From contig JABMCL010003006.1 of NCBI GenBank assembly GCA_018857735.1, forward strand, positions 75,001 through 139,000: a stretch of 64,000 bases of DNA. Direction: 5' to 3'. A program made the translations under genes and the position numbers. The notes beneath the pieces are model-generated. The model searched no databases, was not told the DNA's origin, and worked only from the letters and a program-made list of their open reading frames with translations. Below, piece after piece: positions 49,503 to 57,112 of the stretch; within the stretch, counting starts at the first letter, position 1; each line of letters opens with the position of its first letter. Source of the stretch: Alviniconcha marisindica. Taxonomy: Eukaryota; Mollusca; Gastropoda; Provannidae.

Positions 49503-50021
49503 TTTGTTGTGTGTGTCCTATTTATTATTTAGCTGTCATATTGCCACCTGATTTATTTGTGTGTGAATCTCTCGCATTTATTTTCAATACCATATGTACA
49601 ATTACACACAGCAGCTTGAGTCTTGTGCTAATATTCACAGAAATTGCATGCATTTTTAGCTGTCATGGTGTCTGACTTGCAGACGTGATGGGTCCGGATG
49701 AGTACAACTGGCCAGTGAATAACTCTGTCTACACCAACGTGATCGCCATATTGAGCATGCGCACTGCCCAGTACGCGGCAAATCTGACTGGGCAGGCGCC
49801 GCAGCCGCAGTGGGCGCAGGTGGCGTCCACAATGTTTGTTGAGTACAACGTTAAGCTCAAGTATCACCCTGAGTATGAGCAGTACATAAAGGGTAAGGTC
49901 ATTGCTTGAATGCTGAAGAAAGCACAGCCACAGTCTCTGTTGCTATAGATAATAAGGGCTGATGCCGTTCATTTTTAAATTATTTGTTAATGTTTTTTGC
50001 AGAGTCCAGGTCAGAGGTGTG

Positions 50022-50079
<58 letters not shown>

Positions 50080-53000
50080 ATCTTTTGCATAGTTACGCTT
50101 GAACCCTTGTCTACATTATGCCTTAGCTTTTCTGTATTTTTTATGTTTGTTATCGCTGATAACATTTCCATCTCGATGTACCTTATGTGTGTTATGCTAT
50201 GCTTGTTCAGCGCTGTGAGCTGCAGGGTAGGCGCTTTACAAAATTCCGTTATTGTTATTACAAGGAGGGAGGTCTCTCAAGAGAGCCCAGGAGAGTTCAA
50301 GAGCAGAGCGATGGAGCCGGGCTCTCATTGCTGGACAGTTTGTCTTGCTGCAGGATCGTTCCTCAACAGTTGCTTCACACACAGTCTTTGTGACTTTGCT
50401 CCTTGCAGCTGTTGAAACAGCAATTAGCGGAGTACACAAGTTGCTTTGCACTGGTGGGGTCCCCACTTCCTTAACGTTGTTGTTCTGGCGGTGGCTGACA
50501 GTGTCTTCAGTCTTTACAGGTTGGAGCGTGTGGATGAGCTATAGTCATCTCTTCCCCCCTCCCCCCCCCCTTCCCCGTCCCTAATAAGCATATTTTTTTG
50601 AGGATGTTAAGCATCTCTCCCCCCCCCCCTCCCCCCAATAAGCCATATGGTTTTTGTGGATGTTAAGCACACATACAGACATCACCCTGAGTTTGACAAC
50701 CGCACCAGGGGTCCGGCCGTTGCTTGAATGATCAAAAGCACAGCTGCTGTCTCAGACAATAGCTGTACCCTGGGTAAGGTCTTCTGATGACTGCTTCAGA
50801 AAGCACAGCTATCAGCCAAATTGCAGGAACTGTACCAGGGGTAATTCCATTCAGGGAATACCACAGCAAGTGCAGGCATCACCCAGAGTGTTACAACTGC
50901 ACCAGAGATATCACCAACATTTCAATACTTCAGACAGCACATCTCTGTTTAAATGGCTGTACCAGGGGTAGGGCCTTTCACGGGTTATGTGCATTTTGAA
51001 CACTAACAGAAATGAAGCTGGTATTAAGTGTTTCGAACAGGGACAGAAGCGAAGCAGCTATTGTGTGTTTTGCACGGGGACAGAAGTGAAATAGCTGTTG
51101 CATTTTGAACAGAGACAAAAGTGAAACAGGTGTGCTTTGAACAGGGACAAAAGTGAAATGAGTGTTGCATGGTTTGAACAGGGCCAGAGGTAAAACAGGT
51201 GTTGTGTGTTTTGCGTGTTGGACAGGTACGAAAGTGAAACAGGCAGATGTGATTCTGCTGGGCTTCCCTCTGAAGTGGAGTATGACTGAATGGGTGCACC
51301 AGAATGACCTCACCTACTATGCCAGTGTCAGTACTGTCTCACCTCTTCTTGAGTTTAAAGTGTTTGCTGGGGATCGGGGTCGGGGCAATGTGGGGGATGG
51401 GGATAGGGTGTTTGGGGTATTTGGGTATCAAAGGCCACTGGGAGAGGTGGAGCCGTGGGTAGGTTAGTACTGGGGTACGGGCACCAGAGGGGGTTGATAC
51501 TGGGGTTTTAGAGGGTTTGGGGATGGGGGACTTTGGGGTGTTAGAGGGTTTGGGGACTAGGGTCTTTGGGGGGTTTGAGGGTTTTGGAACTGGGGTCTTT
51601 GGGGTGTGAGAGGGTTTTGGAACTGGGGTCTTTGGGGTGTGAGAGGGTTTTGGAACTGGGGGCCTTTTGGGGGATTAGAGGGGTTTGGGAGGGGGGTCTT
51701 TGGGGTGTTAGAAGGTTATGGGACTGGGGTGTTAGAGGGTTTTGGGATGGGGGTCTTTGGGGTGTTAGAGGGTTTTGGGATGGGGGTCTTTGGGGGTGTT
51801 AGAGGGTTTTGGAACTGGGGGTCTTTTGGGGGGTTAGAGGGTTTGGGGACTGGGGGTCTTTGGGTGTTACAGTGTCTTGGAACTGAGGTCTTTGGTAAGT
51901 AAGAGGGTTTTAGAACTGGGGGTCTTTGGGGGGTTAGAGGGTTTTGGAACTTGGGGTGCTAGAGGGTTTTGGGACTGAGGTTTTTTCTGTTGGTGGTGCG
52001 GAAGGCGATGACTTTGCTGTTGGTTGTGACGAAGGGTGTGACTGCTGTTGGTTGTGAGGAAGTGTTGGTTGTGAGGAAGACTTTGCTGTTGATTGTGAGA
52101 AATGTTTGTTGTGAGGAAGGTGACTGCTGTTGATTGTGAGGAAGGGGGTTGCTTTGCTGTTGGTTGTGATGAAGTGTTTGTTTTGAAGAAGGGGGTAACT
52201 TTGCTGTTGGTTGTGAGAAATGTTTGTTGTGAAGAAGGGGGTGACTTTGCTGTTGGTTGTGAAGGAAGGGGGTGACTTTGCTGTTGGTTGTGAGAATGTT
52301 GTGAAGAAGGGGTGACTTTGCTGTTGGTTGTGATGAAGTGTTTGTTGTGAAGAAGGGGGTGACTTTGCTGTTGGTTGTGATGAAGTGTTTGTTGTGAAGA
52401 AGGGGGTGACTTTGCTGTTGGTTGTGATGAAGTGTTTGTTGTGAAGAAGGGGGTGACTTTGCTGTTGGTTGTGATGAAGTGTTTGTTGTGAAGAAGGGGG
52501 TGACTTTGCTGTTGGTTGTGATGAAGTGTTTGTTGTGAAGAAGGGGGTGACTTTGCTGTTGGTTGTGATGAAGTGTTTGTTGTGAAGAAGGGGGTGACTT
52601 TGCTGTTGGTTGTGAGGAAGGAGGTGACTTTGCTGTTGGTTGTGAGGAAGGAGGTGACTTTGCTGTTGGTTGTGAGGAAGGGGGTGACTTTGTTGTTGGG
52701 ATGGGCTGACTCTGATGTTGGTTGTTAGGAAGGAGGTGACTTTGCTGATGGTTGTTAAGAAAGTGGTGAGTTTACTGTTTGAGGAAAGGGTGACGTTGAG
52801 GATGGGGGTGACTGCTGTAGGGTGTGAGGAAAGGGGTGACTGATACTGGTTATGAGGAAGGGAGTGACTTTGCAGCTGGTTGTTAGGAAGTGGGCGACTT
52901 TGCTGAGAGGAAGGGGGTGACTGCTGTCGATTGTTAGGAAAGGGGCGACTTAACTGTTCATTGTTAGGAAGAATGTGACTGCTGTTGGTTGAGAGGAAGG

Positions 53001-55898
53001 GGGTGACTGCTGTCGATTGTTAGGAAGAGGGTGATTTAACTATTGTTAGGAAGAATGTGATTTACTTAACTAGCATTAGGAAGAATGTGATTTTGCTGTT
53101 GGTGGAGAGGAAGGGAGCGACTTTGCTGTTGGTTGTGAGGAAGGGGGGTCGGCATCAATGCCCACTTGTATAGCGTGGTCTAAATCCATTTAGTTTTTGT
53201 GGCTGGGAAAGGGGAGGTGGGAGGTGATGGAAGGAGACAGGGGAAAGGGATGCTGGGAGGTGGAGGAAGGGGATGGGTGGAGGTGACTAAGTGACTCTGG
53301 CGTTGGTTATCAGGAAGAAAGAGACCTTGCTTTTGGTTATCAGGAATGGAGAGGCTTTGCTATAGGTTATTGGGAAGGAAGAGACTGTGGTGTTGGTTAT
53401 CAGGAAGGAAGAGACTTGCTGTTGGTTATCAAGAAGGAAGAGCCTTTGGTGTTGGTTATCAGGAGGGAAGAGACTTTGGTGTTGGTTATCAGGAAAGAAG
53501 AGACCTTGCTGTTGGTTATCAAGAAGGAAGAGACTTTGGTGTTGGTTATCAGGAGGGAAGAGACTTTGGTGTTGGATATCAAGAAAGAAGACACTTTGGT
53601 GTTGGTTATCAGGAGGGAGTAGATGTTGCTGTTGGTTATCAGGAAAGAAGACACTTTGGTATTGGTTGTCAGGAAAGAAGAGACCTTGCTGTTGGTTGTC
53701 TGGAAGGAAGAGACTTTGGTATCGGTTATCAGGAAAGAAGAGACTTGCTTTTGGTTATCAGGAAAGAAGAGACCTTGCTGTTGGTTGCAGGTGACACCAG
53801 GGGGGCCGGCCATGACCTGGAGCGTCTTTGCTGTCAACTGGCTGCGCCTAGCTCAGGAGGACAAGGCCCACACTGACTTCTACAAAGGAACCTGGAACGT
53901 GCAGGACCCTTTCAAGGTGAGATGGGTTGCACTCCTTTACTGCACGTGACATGACTGTTGCTCACTGCAGTCACCAGGTGATGACCTTGATGGTGCAGAT
54001 GTTGAACTTGACATTAATGTTCCTGATGCACCGACAGTAACAATAATGGTACATTATACAGCACCTTCCCGTATGGCCCTAGGCACTTAGCAGTGAAAAA
54101 CAACATCCATATAGGCTACATGTATGCGTATTTATCATTCAAAACACATACGAATGCATGCACGCATGGATGCCTATGCATGCACACACACATGGATACG
54201 CATGCAAGGGCATGTACACGTATACACACACACAACACAACACACGCACACACACGCGCACACATACACACACAGAGACACAGACACACGCATGCACACA
54301 CACACACACACACACACACAGTGCCAGATGGGATAAGGGGGAGGCAGGGGATGATGGTCATGGCGCGGAACATAAATGTTACGGATTCACCAGCCTCTCA
54401 GAATCTCAATGGTCAGGATATTAAATGAAATAGCAATGCTGTGAATGTACTGATTTACCAGCCACTCAGAATCTCAATGGTCAGCAATGAAATAGCAATG
54501 CTGTGAATGTACTGATTTACCAGCCACTCAGAATCTCAATGGTCAGGATATTAAATGAAATAGCAATGCTGTGAATGTACTGATTTACCAGCCACTCAGA
54601 ATCTCAATGGTCAGGATATTGAATGGAATAGCAATGCTGTGAATGTACTGATTTACCAGCCACTCAGAATCTCAATGGTCAGGATATTGAATGGAATAGC
54701 AATGCTGTGAATGTACTGATTCAGCAGTCAGGTTTTTGTTGACGGGTTACAGTTAATGTGGTGGTGCAGGTTGCTGGCGATCGGTTCCCTGACAGTTCAG
54801 GGTCCTGCAACTCTGACCGAAGTATAAATGCTGCTAGTAGTATCAGGGGTGATCATAGTTCAGGAGCTGTGTGAGAGTCGAGGTGGCCGTCCTGGGCTGT
54901 CCATCCTAATGAACCTTCTGGTTTCCGTGGACGTAAAGATTTATTGAACCATGCTTCGGCATTGGTCACAACTTGTCCCTAATATGTCAACTGTCATCTG
55001 AGGACATTAAGCATCACTTCATCAGGGGTGATGTCAGCCAGTTTGGCCTAGCAGTAAGGTGTTAGGCTGGTAAGCAGAAGGGCCTCGGCTCAATTCCGCT
55101 TCAGTTCTCCTTTCTCTTCAAAAGGGTTATGGTTTGTGGACCCTGTCTTGTGACATTGTCCCTCACAATTAAGAAAACATTTAAATGGCTCTCATCTCTG
55201 CCCGTCTTAATGCAGGAGTCATTCTGGTGGTGACAGTGTGGCGATAGGTATATAATCTCCTCCCCCCCCACCTCCGTACCCCTTTCCCCCCCTTCTCCCC
55301 ATCCCTAATAAGCCTTATGATTTCTGTGGATATTAAGCACCATGTTTACTTATAGGTAAACAACATCTTAATGCAGAAGTCATTCTGGTGGTGATCTGGT
55401 GGTGACAGTGTGGCGATAGGTATATAATCTCCTCCCCCCCTACCTCTGTACCCCCTCCCCCCCTTCTCCCCATCCCTAATAAACCTTATAATTTCTGTGG
55501 ACGTTTAGCACCATGTTTACTTACAGGGATGCTGTTTTCTGCAGGTGTGGTCAGAGAACATGGACGGCAGAGGCGCCTACAACTTCCACACAGGCATGGG
55601 GGGCTACCTGCAGTCTCTGCTGTATGGCTACCTGGGTGCGGACCTGAACGACGACCACCTGGGCTTGGACCCCCAGCTGCCCCCCTCCCTGACAGCCATG
55701 GCGGTGAGGGGACTGGACTACAGGGGCAGCTCGCTGGACGTGGCCTTCAACGCCGCCCACATGAACATCACGCTGACCAAGCTGGGCTCGCCACTCACCC
55801 TGATGCTGGTGGTGACGGAGGAGAAGATTCCCCTCCATCTGGGCGCCATGGTCACTACTGTGCGGCAGCCTGCCTTGTTTCTGCCGCCGTCTGCTTGA
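34641..55898 (+). CDS. PGGHG-like: GH65 glucosidase, PGGHG/ATHL1 type, with signal anchor (twelve exons)
   Basis: Twelve GT-AG exons with matching phases join to 812 codons including stop (human PGGHG is about 737 residues). Seen: basic N-terminus and hydrophobic segment at residues 12-29; a Gln/Ser-rich stem; the N-terminal beta domain with EIGNG and [13 protein letters not shown] at 424-428; GPDEY at 552-556; WSEN at 696-699; and a C-terminal beta region ending PALFLPPSA. Family knowledge: GH65 PGGHG hydrolyses the terminal glucose of Glc-Gal-hydroxylysine on collagen. As I recall, three carboxylates equivalent to those in the FWDxD, PDEY and WxEN motifs are essential, and all are present. 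At least six N-glycosylation sequons (for example LNRTT, LNGTT, ANITG) support a luminal location. Exons 3-12 are secure; exons 1 and 2 rest on phase and frame. Acid trehalase is the alternative GH65 name but fits less well. Confidence 0.92.
34860..35085 (+). repeat. Imperfect repeats across the exon 1 donor
   Basis: The block gacaaacaagcctttcagca occurs as close variants at about 34893, 34939 and 34982, with a distant one at 35032. The first lies in exon 1, just before the proposed donor. The others fall in the intron or in a longer exon, since the frame remains open throughout. Confidence 0.75.
35716..35866 (+). CDS. PGGHG-like: PGGHG-like exon 2
   Basis: Follows tttcag and ends in phase 2 at gtgagt. 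The frame reads [20 protein letters not shown] and then [13 protein letters not shown]. The last part flows into exon 3 as expected for the segment before EIGNG in GH65 proteins. An internal tttcctgcag gives an alternative acceptor after 35806. The downstream minisatellite is built from this exon's 3' end, which supports the donor position. Confidence 0.7.
35830..36665 (+). repeat. Minisatellite derived from the exon 2 donor, about 55-60 bp units
   Basis: The end of exon 2 (tttgccgccag, agcatcatcgaaac, then cgtgagtgc at the donor) reappears about twelve times as cttctgctgccaaacac, gagcatcatggaaacc and atcgtgagtacaatt. Several copies keep a perfect gtgagt donor hexamer. Confidence 0.92.
36838..37103. 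mobile_element. Foldback element with about 85-bp inverted repeats
   Basis: The left arm (36838-36925) and right arm (37014-37103) are nearly perfect inverse copies, both containing ggggtaatcccc or its complement and a run with ctaataaataagcg. The loop is about 88 bp. In the right arm ttgaca, then a ggggattacccc hairpin, then gaaaa resembles a degenerate hammerhead core of the kind known in Penelope-like elements; that link is inference. Confidence 0.8.
37130..38345. repeat. Minisatellite, about 62-bp unit (roughly 19 copies), upstream of exon 3
   Basis: Each unit holds aaggctagccaact, gacagttgtcatgctg and ctgaccaactggatggttgt. The two halves (acttgacagttgtcagtgct and ctggatggttgtcagtgct) are themselves related, so the unit is an old dimer of about 31 bp. 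Confidence 0.95.
38402..38613 (+). CDS. PGGHG-like: PGGHG-like exon 3
   Basis: Follows gtgtttcag and ends in phase 1 at gtgagc. Encodes [13 protein letters not shown] and FMNGLYNGA, then SHRARIPS, the conserved start of the GH65 N-terminal domain. Confidence 0.95.
38614..39100 (+). other. Intron 3 proximal part with tRNA-like SINE head
   Basis: Around 38845-38920, tggcacaatgg resembles a Pol III A box and ggttcaatcc a B box, spaced as in a tRNA-derived SINE. No flanking duplication was identified. Confidence 0.45.
39100..39830. repeat. Minisatellite, about 43-50 bp unit, upstream of exon 4
   Basis: Variants of aattcaccctgcagtaaatg, accaccctcaatctc and ccagcttcctagttcac recur some 16 times. 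The earlier copies carry aattcaccc and the later ones agttcaccta, showing a shift along the array. Confidence 0.93.
39899..40094 (+). CDS. PGGHG-like: PGGHG-like exon 4
   Basis: Follows ctttggcag and ends in phase 2 at gtaatt. Encodes [20 protein letters not shown] and the sequons NRT and NQS in the beta-sandwich domain. Confidence 0.95.
40095..41742 (+). other. PGGHG-like intron 4
   Basis: A (TG)n run occupies about 40100-40165. A fragment shared with 18770-18830 lies at 40378-40410 (gtcaaccaggacggttatat). Alternating CATG/CGCG repeats lie near 41260-41298. No exon is recognised. Confidence 0.65.
41743..41924 (+). CDS. PGGHG-like: PGGHG-like exon 5
   Basis: Follows tttttgcag and ends in phase 1 at gtaaaa. 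Encodes [13 protein letters not shown], then [18 protein letters not shown], with the sequon NGT. A (TG)n run starts eight bases after the donor. Confidence 0.93.
41925..43867 (+). other. PGGHG-like intron 5 with long (TG)n arrays
   Basis: TG-rich repeats dominate 41934-42315 and account for the long VCVC and THTHT open frames on both strands. A two-copy 60-bp duplication (aactttgtgtgattgttact) lies at about 43300-43410. The rest is unremarkable. Confidence 0.8.
43868..44091 (+). CDS. PGGHG-like: PGGHG-like exon 6
   Basis: Follows atttgcag and ends in phase 0 at gtgagg. Encodes [19 protein letters not shown] and LYYLLTALP, the linker into the (alpha/alpha)6 barrel, then [12 protein letters not shown]. 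Confidence 0.95.
44170..45260 (+). repeat. Minisatellite derived from the exon 7 acceptor, about 52-bp unit
   Basis: At least 14 units contain gatgactgtaatgacaggac, identical or nearly so to the real exon 7 border tgtaatgacag/gactac. The following unit bases (tgcatgagtcatgcagtatg) still resemble the exon start tacatgggccatgtgttctg. Almost every unit is a potential decoy acceptor. Confidence 0.92.
45242..45425 (+). CDS. PGGHG-like: PGGHG-like exon 7 (FWDQD catalytic-site exon)
   Basis: Follows tgtaatgacag and ends in phase 1 at gtgggg. Encodes [16 protein letters not shown], the conserved substrate-binding/carboxylate segment, then YPWESAF. Both flanking introns carry minisatellites derived from this exon's own acceptor and donor. 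The acceptor has a weak pyrimidine tract. Confidence 0.95.
45411..47010 (+). repeat. Minisatellite derived from the exon 7 donor, 29-40 bp units
   Basis: The exon 7 end and donor (gtctgctttcacag/gtggggtctg) lead directly into about 40 units of gtctgcttttactgttgggg and tctgttactcaa. Early copies are about 31 bp and regular; later ones gain gttacacaaggg. The repeat gives an open frame of 236 codons (a [18 protein letters not shown] repeat) that is not a gene. Confidence 0.93.
47010..47332 (+). repeat. Three decoy copies of the exon 8 acceptor, each with a downstream pseudo-donor
   Basis: Acceptors ttctctcag (cut after 47069), ttctcacag (47148) and ttctcacag (47241) precede the real ttcttccag (47332). 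Each is followed by gc(c/a)t(g/c/a)(a/g)acac, as in exon 8. Each then runs into atcctgg/gtgagt or /gtgggt, making pseudo-exons of about 33, 45 and 32 bases. Confidence 0.9.
47333..47542 (+). CDS. PGGHG-like: PGGHG-like exon 8
   Basis: Follows tttcttccag and ends in phase 1 at gtaaca. Encodes [20 protein letters not shown], then [14 protein letters not shown] of the helical barrel. Three decoy copies of its acceptor precede it. Confidence 0.95.
47543..48320 (+). other. Intron 8, proximal part
   Basis: A (TG)n run at about 47638-47660 is followed by a segment ending gctctatataagttatta at about 47930-47950. This looks like the 3' tail of a LINE or SINE. Nothing else is recognised. Confidence 0.55.
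48321..49050. mobile_element. Non-autonomous DNA element with tgtgaccctct inverted ends, carrying a SINE
   Basis: The left end tgtgaccctctttc...aaaccagtcttaagt is matched in inverse orientation by the right end (actttagactggtttcacga, then gagagggtcaca at 49050), about 35 bp with mismatches. The interior is AT-rich without a transposase. A SINE is inserted at 48589-48760. The target duplication is unclear. Confidence 0.7.
48589..48760 (+). mobile_element. SINE-like retroposon, copy 3
   Basis: Same family as the copies at 2650, 28540 and 54854. It is flanked by the 13-bp target duplication cctacagaacccc at 48576-48588 and 48761-48773. It begins agttcaggagctgtgtgaga after two bases and ends with ggacattaagcatcacttca. 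Confidence 0.93.
49051..49682 (+). other. Intron 8, distal part
   Basis: Contains a (TG)n run at about 49443-49500; the remainder has no recognised feature. Confidence 0.7.
49683..49892 (+). CDS. PGGHG-like: PGGHG-like exon 9 (GPDEY exon)
   Basis: Follows gacttgcag and ends in phase 1 at gtaagg. Encodes [19 protein letters not shown], which contains the glutamate proposed as general acid in GH65, followed by the helix with QWAQVAS. Confidence 0.97.
49893..50670 (+). mobile_element. Intron 9 LINE/SINE-like insertion with (TG)n
   Basis: A TG run at 50020-50078 is followed by cagcgctgtgagctgcaggg, caggcgcttta-type and gttattgttatta sequence, typical of a LINE/SINE 3' tail. From about 50265 to 50670 lies a relative of the 20460-20840 element with tail ccgtccctaataagc. 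These insertions separate exon 9 from further copies of its donor region. Confidence 0.6.
50670..51000 (+). repeat. Diverged copies of the exon 9 donor region
   Basis: Exon 9 ends tatcaccctgagtatgagca...agg/gtaaggtcattgcttgaatg, then aaagcacagc. At 50680 the string catcaccctgagtttgaca...ggtccggccgttgcttgaat, then aaagcacagc, repeats that junction. A second copy with gggtaaggtcttctga is at 50769, and a third begins catcacccagagtgt at 50877. Confidence 0.85.
51003..51225 (+). repeat. Five decoy copies of the exon 10 acceptor
   Basis: Units of about 30-45 bp carry gaacagggacaaaagtgaaa or close variants near 51037, 51075, 51108, 51138 and 51176. The true border is ggacag/gtacgaaagtgaaacagg. Units therefore include both the acceptor and the first 17 or so exon bases. 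Confidence 0.92.
51226..51326 (+). CDS. PGGHG-like: PGGHG-like exon 10
   Basis: Follows gttggacag and ends in phase 0 at gtcagt. Encodes [20 protein letters not shown] and LTYYAS. It is short (101 bp) and preceded by five decoy copies of its own 5' border. Confidence 0.92.
51470..51995 (+). repeat. G-rich minisatellite, about 30-36 bp unit
   Basis: About 15 units of ttagagggttttgggactgg and ggtctttggggtg. Four or more GGG/GGGG runs fall within each window of roughly 30 bases on the transcribed (+) strand. Confidence 0.93.
51996..53160 (+). repeat. Minisatellite with gactttgctgttggttgtga core, upstream of exon 11
   Basis: Units of 29 to about 60 bp alternate gaagggggtgactttgctg and ttggttgtgatgaagtgttt. 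The central copies (52320-52600) are nearly identical at about 60 bp. The core resembles the exon 11 acceptor ccttgctgttggttgcag/gtgac. Confidence 0.92.
53161..53290 (+). other. Non-repeated spacer between two intron 10 minisatellites
   Basis: G-rich sequence with no identifiable element. Confidence 0.6.
53291..53790 (+). repeat. 30-bp minisatellite running into the exon 11 acceptor
   Basis: About 16 units of gaagagactttggtgttggt plus tatcaggaag run without break into gaccttgctgttggttgcag, the real acceptor ending at 53790. Units keep the ttgctgttggtt pyrimidine-poor tract but have tatcagg in place of tgcagg. Because 30 is divisible by three, open frames on both strands persist. Confidence 0.94.
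53791..53916 (+). CDS. PGGHG-like: PGGHG-like exon 11
   Basis: Follows gttggttgcag and ends in phase 0 at gtgaga. Encodes [20 protein letters not shown], a GH65 signature region, then WNVQDPFK. Confidence 0.95.
54375..54725. repeat. Minisatellite, about 54-68 bp unit, five copies
   Basis: Units contain tgtactgatttaccagccac, tcagaatctcaatggtcagg and aaatagcaatgctgtgaa. The second copy lacks an internal 12-bp piece. Confidence 0.95.
54854..55020 (+). mobile_element. SINE-like retroposon, copy 4
   Basis: Same 170-bp family, flanked by the 12-bp target duplication atcaggggtgat at 54842-54853 and 55021-55032. Confidence 0.93.
55207..55530. repeat. Two-copy duplication of about 150-160 bp before exon 12
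   Basis: Both copies run from cttaatgcag(g/a)agtcattctgg through gtgtggcgataggtatataa and a C-rich tract. They then pass through the SINE tail motif catccctaata, ttctgtgga and caccatgtttactta. The second copy ends about 20 bp before the exon 12 acceptor. Confidence 0.9.
55545..55898 (+). CDS. PGGHG-like: PGGHG-like exon 12 with stop codon
   Basis: Follows ttttctgcag. Encodes [20 protein letters not shown], with the third conserved carboxylate, and the C-terminal beta domain with the sequon NIT. It ends in TGA at 55896-55898 and is markedly GC-richer than neighbouring introns. Confidence 0.96.
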   Translation: MWSENMDGRGAYNFHTGMGGYLQSLLYGYLGADLNDDHLGLDPQLPPSLTAMAVRGLDYRGSSLDVAFNAAHMNITLTKLGSPLTLMLVVTEEKIPLHLGAMVTTVRQPALFLPPSA

Positions 55899-56200
55899 GT
55901 GGATGGGCGCCGCTGCCTGTGTATCCTGAGGACTGACCATTTGAGTCAGAACAATGCTCAAACACAGAAACAGAAGAAGAATTCTTCAGCTGTTCAGTCC
56001 GCACACAGTCTGTATGAATTTTTGAACTCCACCTGACTGGTTCCTTGCAATAGCTTTTGAATTGGTATCTTTTGCTGCAGTCGTGTTTGTTCTGTGTGAT
56101 ATGAAGCCGAAGACTATACCATGTCATTAGTGTAACGCAAGCATTAAGCATTGTTTAATTGTTTTCCCACAGATCCATTAACTGTCGGGACAGACCCTAC
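55899..56200 (+). other. PGGHG-like 3' UTR, proximal
   Basis: Unique-looking sequence after the stop codon. No AATAAA occurs before the following minisatellite. Confidence 0.55.
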
Positions 56201-56204
56201 CTCT

Positions 56205-57050
56205 GGCATCAACCTGTGATGTGTAAAACACAAAGCAGGATCTGTTGAGGGGTGCCATAAACACAAAGCAGGGTTTGTGGGGGGTGTTGTGTGTAAAACA
56301 CAAAGCAAGGTTTGTTAGGGGGTGCTGTGTGTAAAACATGAAGCAGGGTTTGTCGGGGGTGGGGGGGGAGGGTGTATGTGTGTAAAACACAAAGCAGGGT
56401 TTGTTGGGGGGTGCTGTGTGTAAAACACAAAGAAGGTTTTTTTTGGAGGGGTGTCAGGTTGACATGTGAAACACAAAGCAGGGTCTGTTAGGTGTGTCAT
56501 GTTCTGCACATCACAAAGCAGGGTCTGTTGGAAGGAGTCACACTGACTTATGTCAAACACAAAGCAGGGTCTGTTCAACAGAAGGGTGTCATGCTGATGT
56601 GTAAAACACAAAGCAGAGTCTGTTGAAGAGTGGTCATGTTGACTTGTGTGAACACATAGCATGTTGACTTGTGTGAACACAAAGCAGGGTCTGTTGAAGG
56701 GTGTCATGATGTTTCATGTCATGTCTGTTCAAAGGTGTCATGTTGATGTGTAAAACACAAAGCTGGGTCTATCGAAGGGTTTCATGTTGATGTGTAAAAC
56801 ACAAAGCGGGGTCTGTTGAAAGTGTCATGTTGACATGTAAAATATCAAGTAGGGTATGTTGAAGGGTGTCATTCTGACTTGCGTAAAACACAAAGCAGGG
56901 TCTGCAGAAAGGTGTCATGTTGACTTGTGTAAAACACAAAGCAGTTATTTTTAAAGGTGTCATGTTGATGTGTAAAACACAAAGCAGGGTCTGTTAAAGG
57001 GTGTCATTTTGATGTGTAAAACACAAAGCAGATTTTGATATCGTTTTCAT
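56205..57050. repeat. Minisatellite, about 40-50 bp unit, roughly 18 copies
   Basis: Units centre on gtaaaacacaaagcagggtc and tgttgaagggtgtcatgttg, with variable G runs. They lie within the 3' UTR or just downstream. Confidence 0.93.
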
Positions 57051-57069
57051 TGGTAGGGTTTGATGGATA

Positions 57070-57076
57070 CATCAGC

Positions 57077-57112
<36 letters not shown>

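Larger units (their letters stand above)
53917..55206 (+). other. Intron 11, with CA repeats, a minisatellite and SINEs
   Basis: CA/CATG-rich sequence occupies about 54140-54320. A roughly 66-bp minisatellite follows, then a SINE copy. A tRNA-like SINE head is at about 55037-55105 (gtttggcctagcagtaagg and ggctcaattcc as A and B boxes). Confidence 0.7.

Noticed and set aside
53346..53949. Open frames on both strands rich in GYQEGRD or SSFLITN repeats
   Set aside because: A 30-bp minisatellite keeps all frames open; only the last part (53791 onwards) is exon 11.
38843..55105. tRNA genes at about 38845 and 55037
   Set aside because: A/B box-like strings are present, but no cloverleaf with paired acceptor stem and anticodon arm could be built. 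They look like SINE heads.
55529..55961. Alternative 135-136 residue frames on both strands over exon 12
   Set aside because: They are shadows of the GC-rich coding exon; only the frame from 55545 matches GH65.
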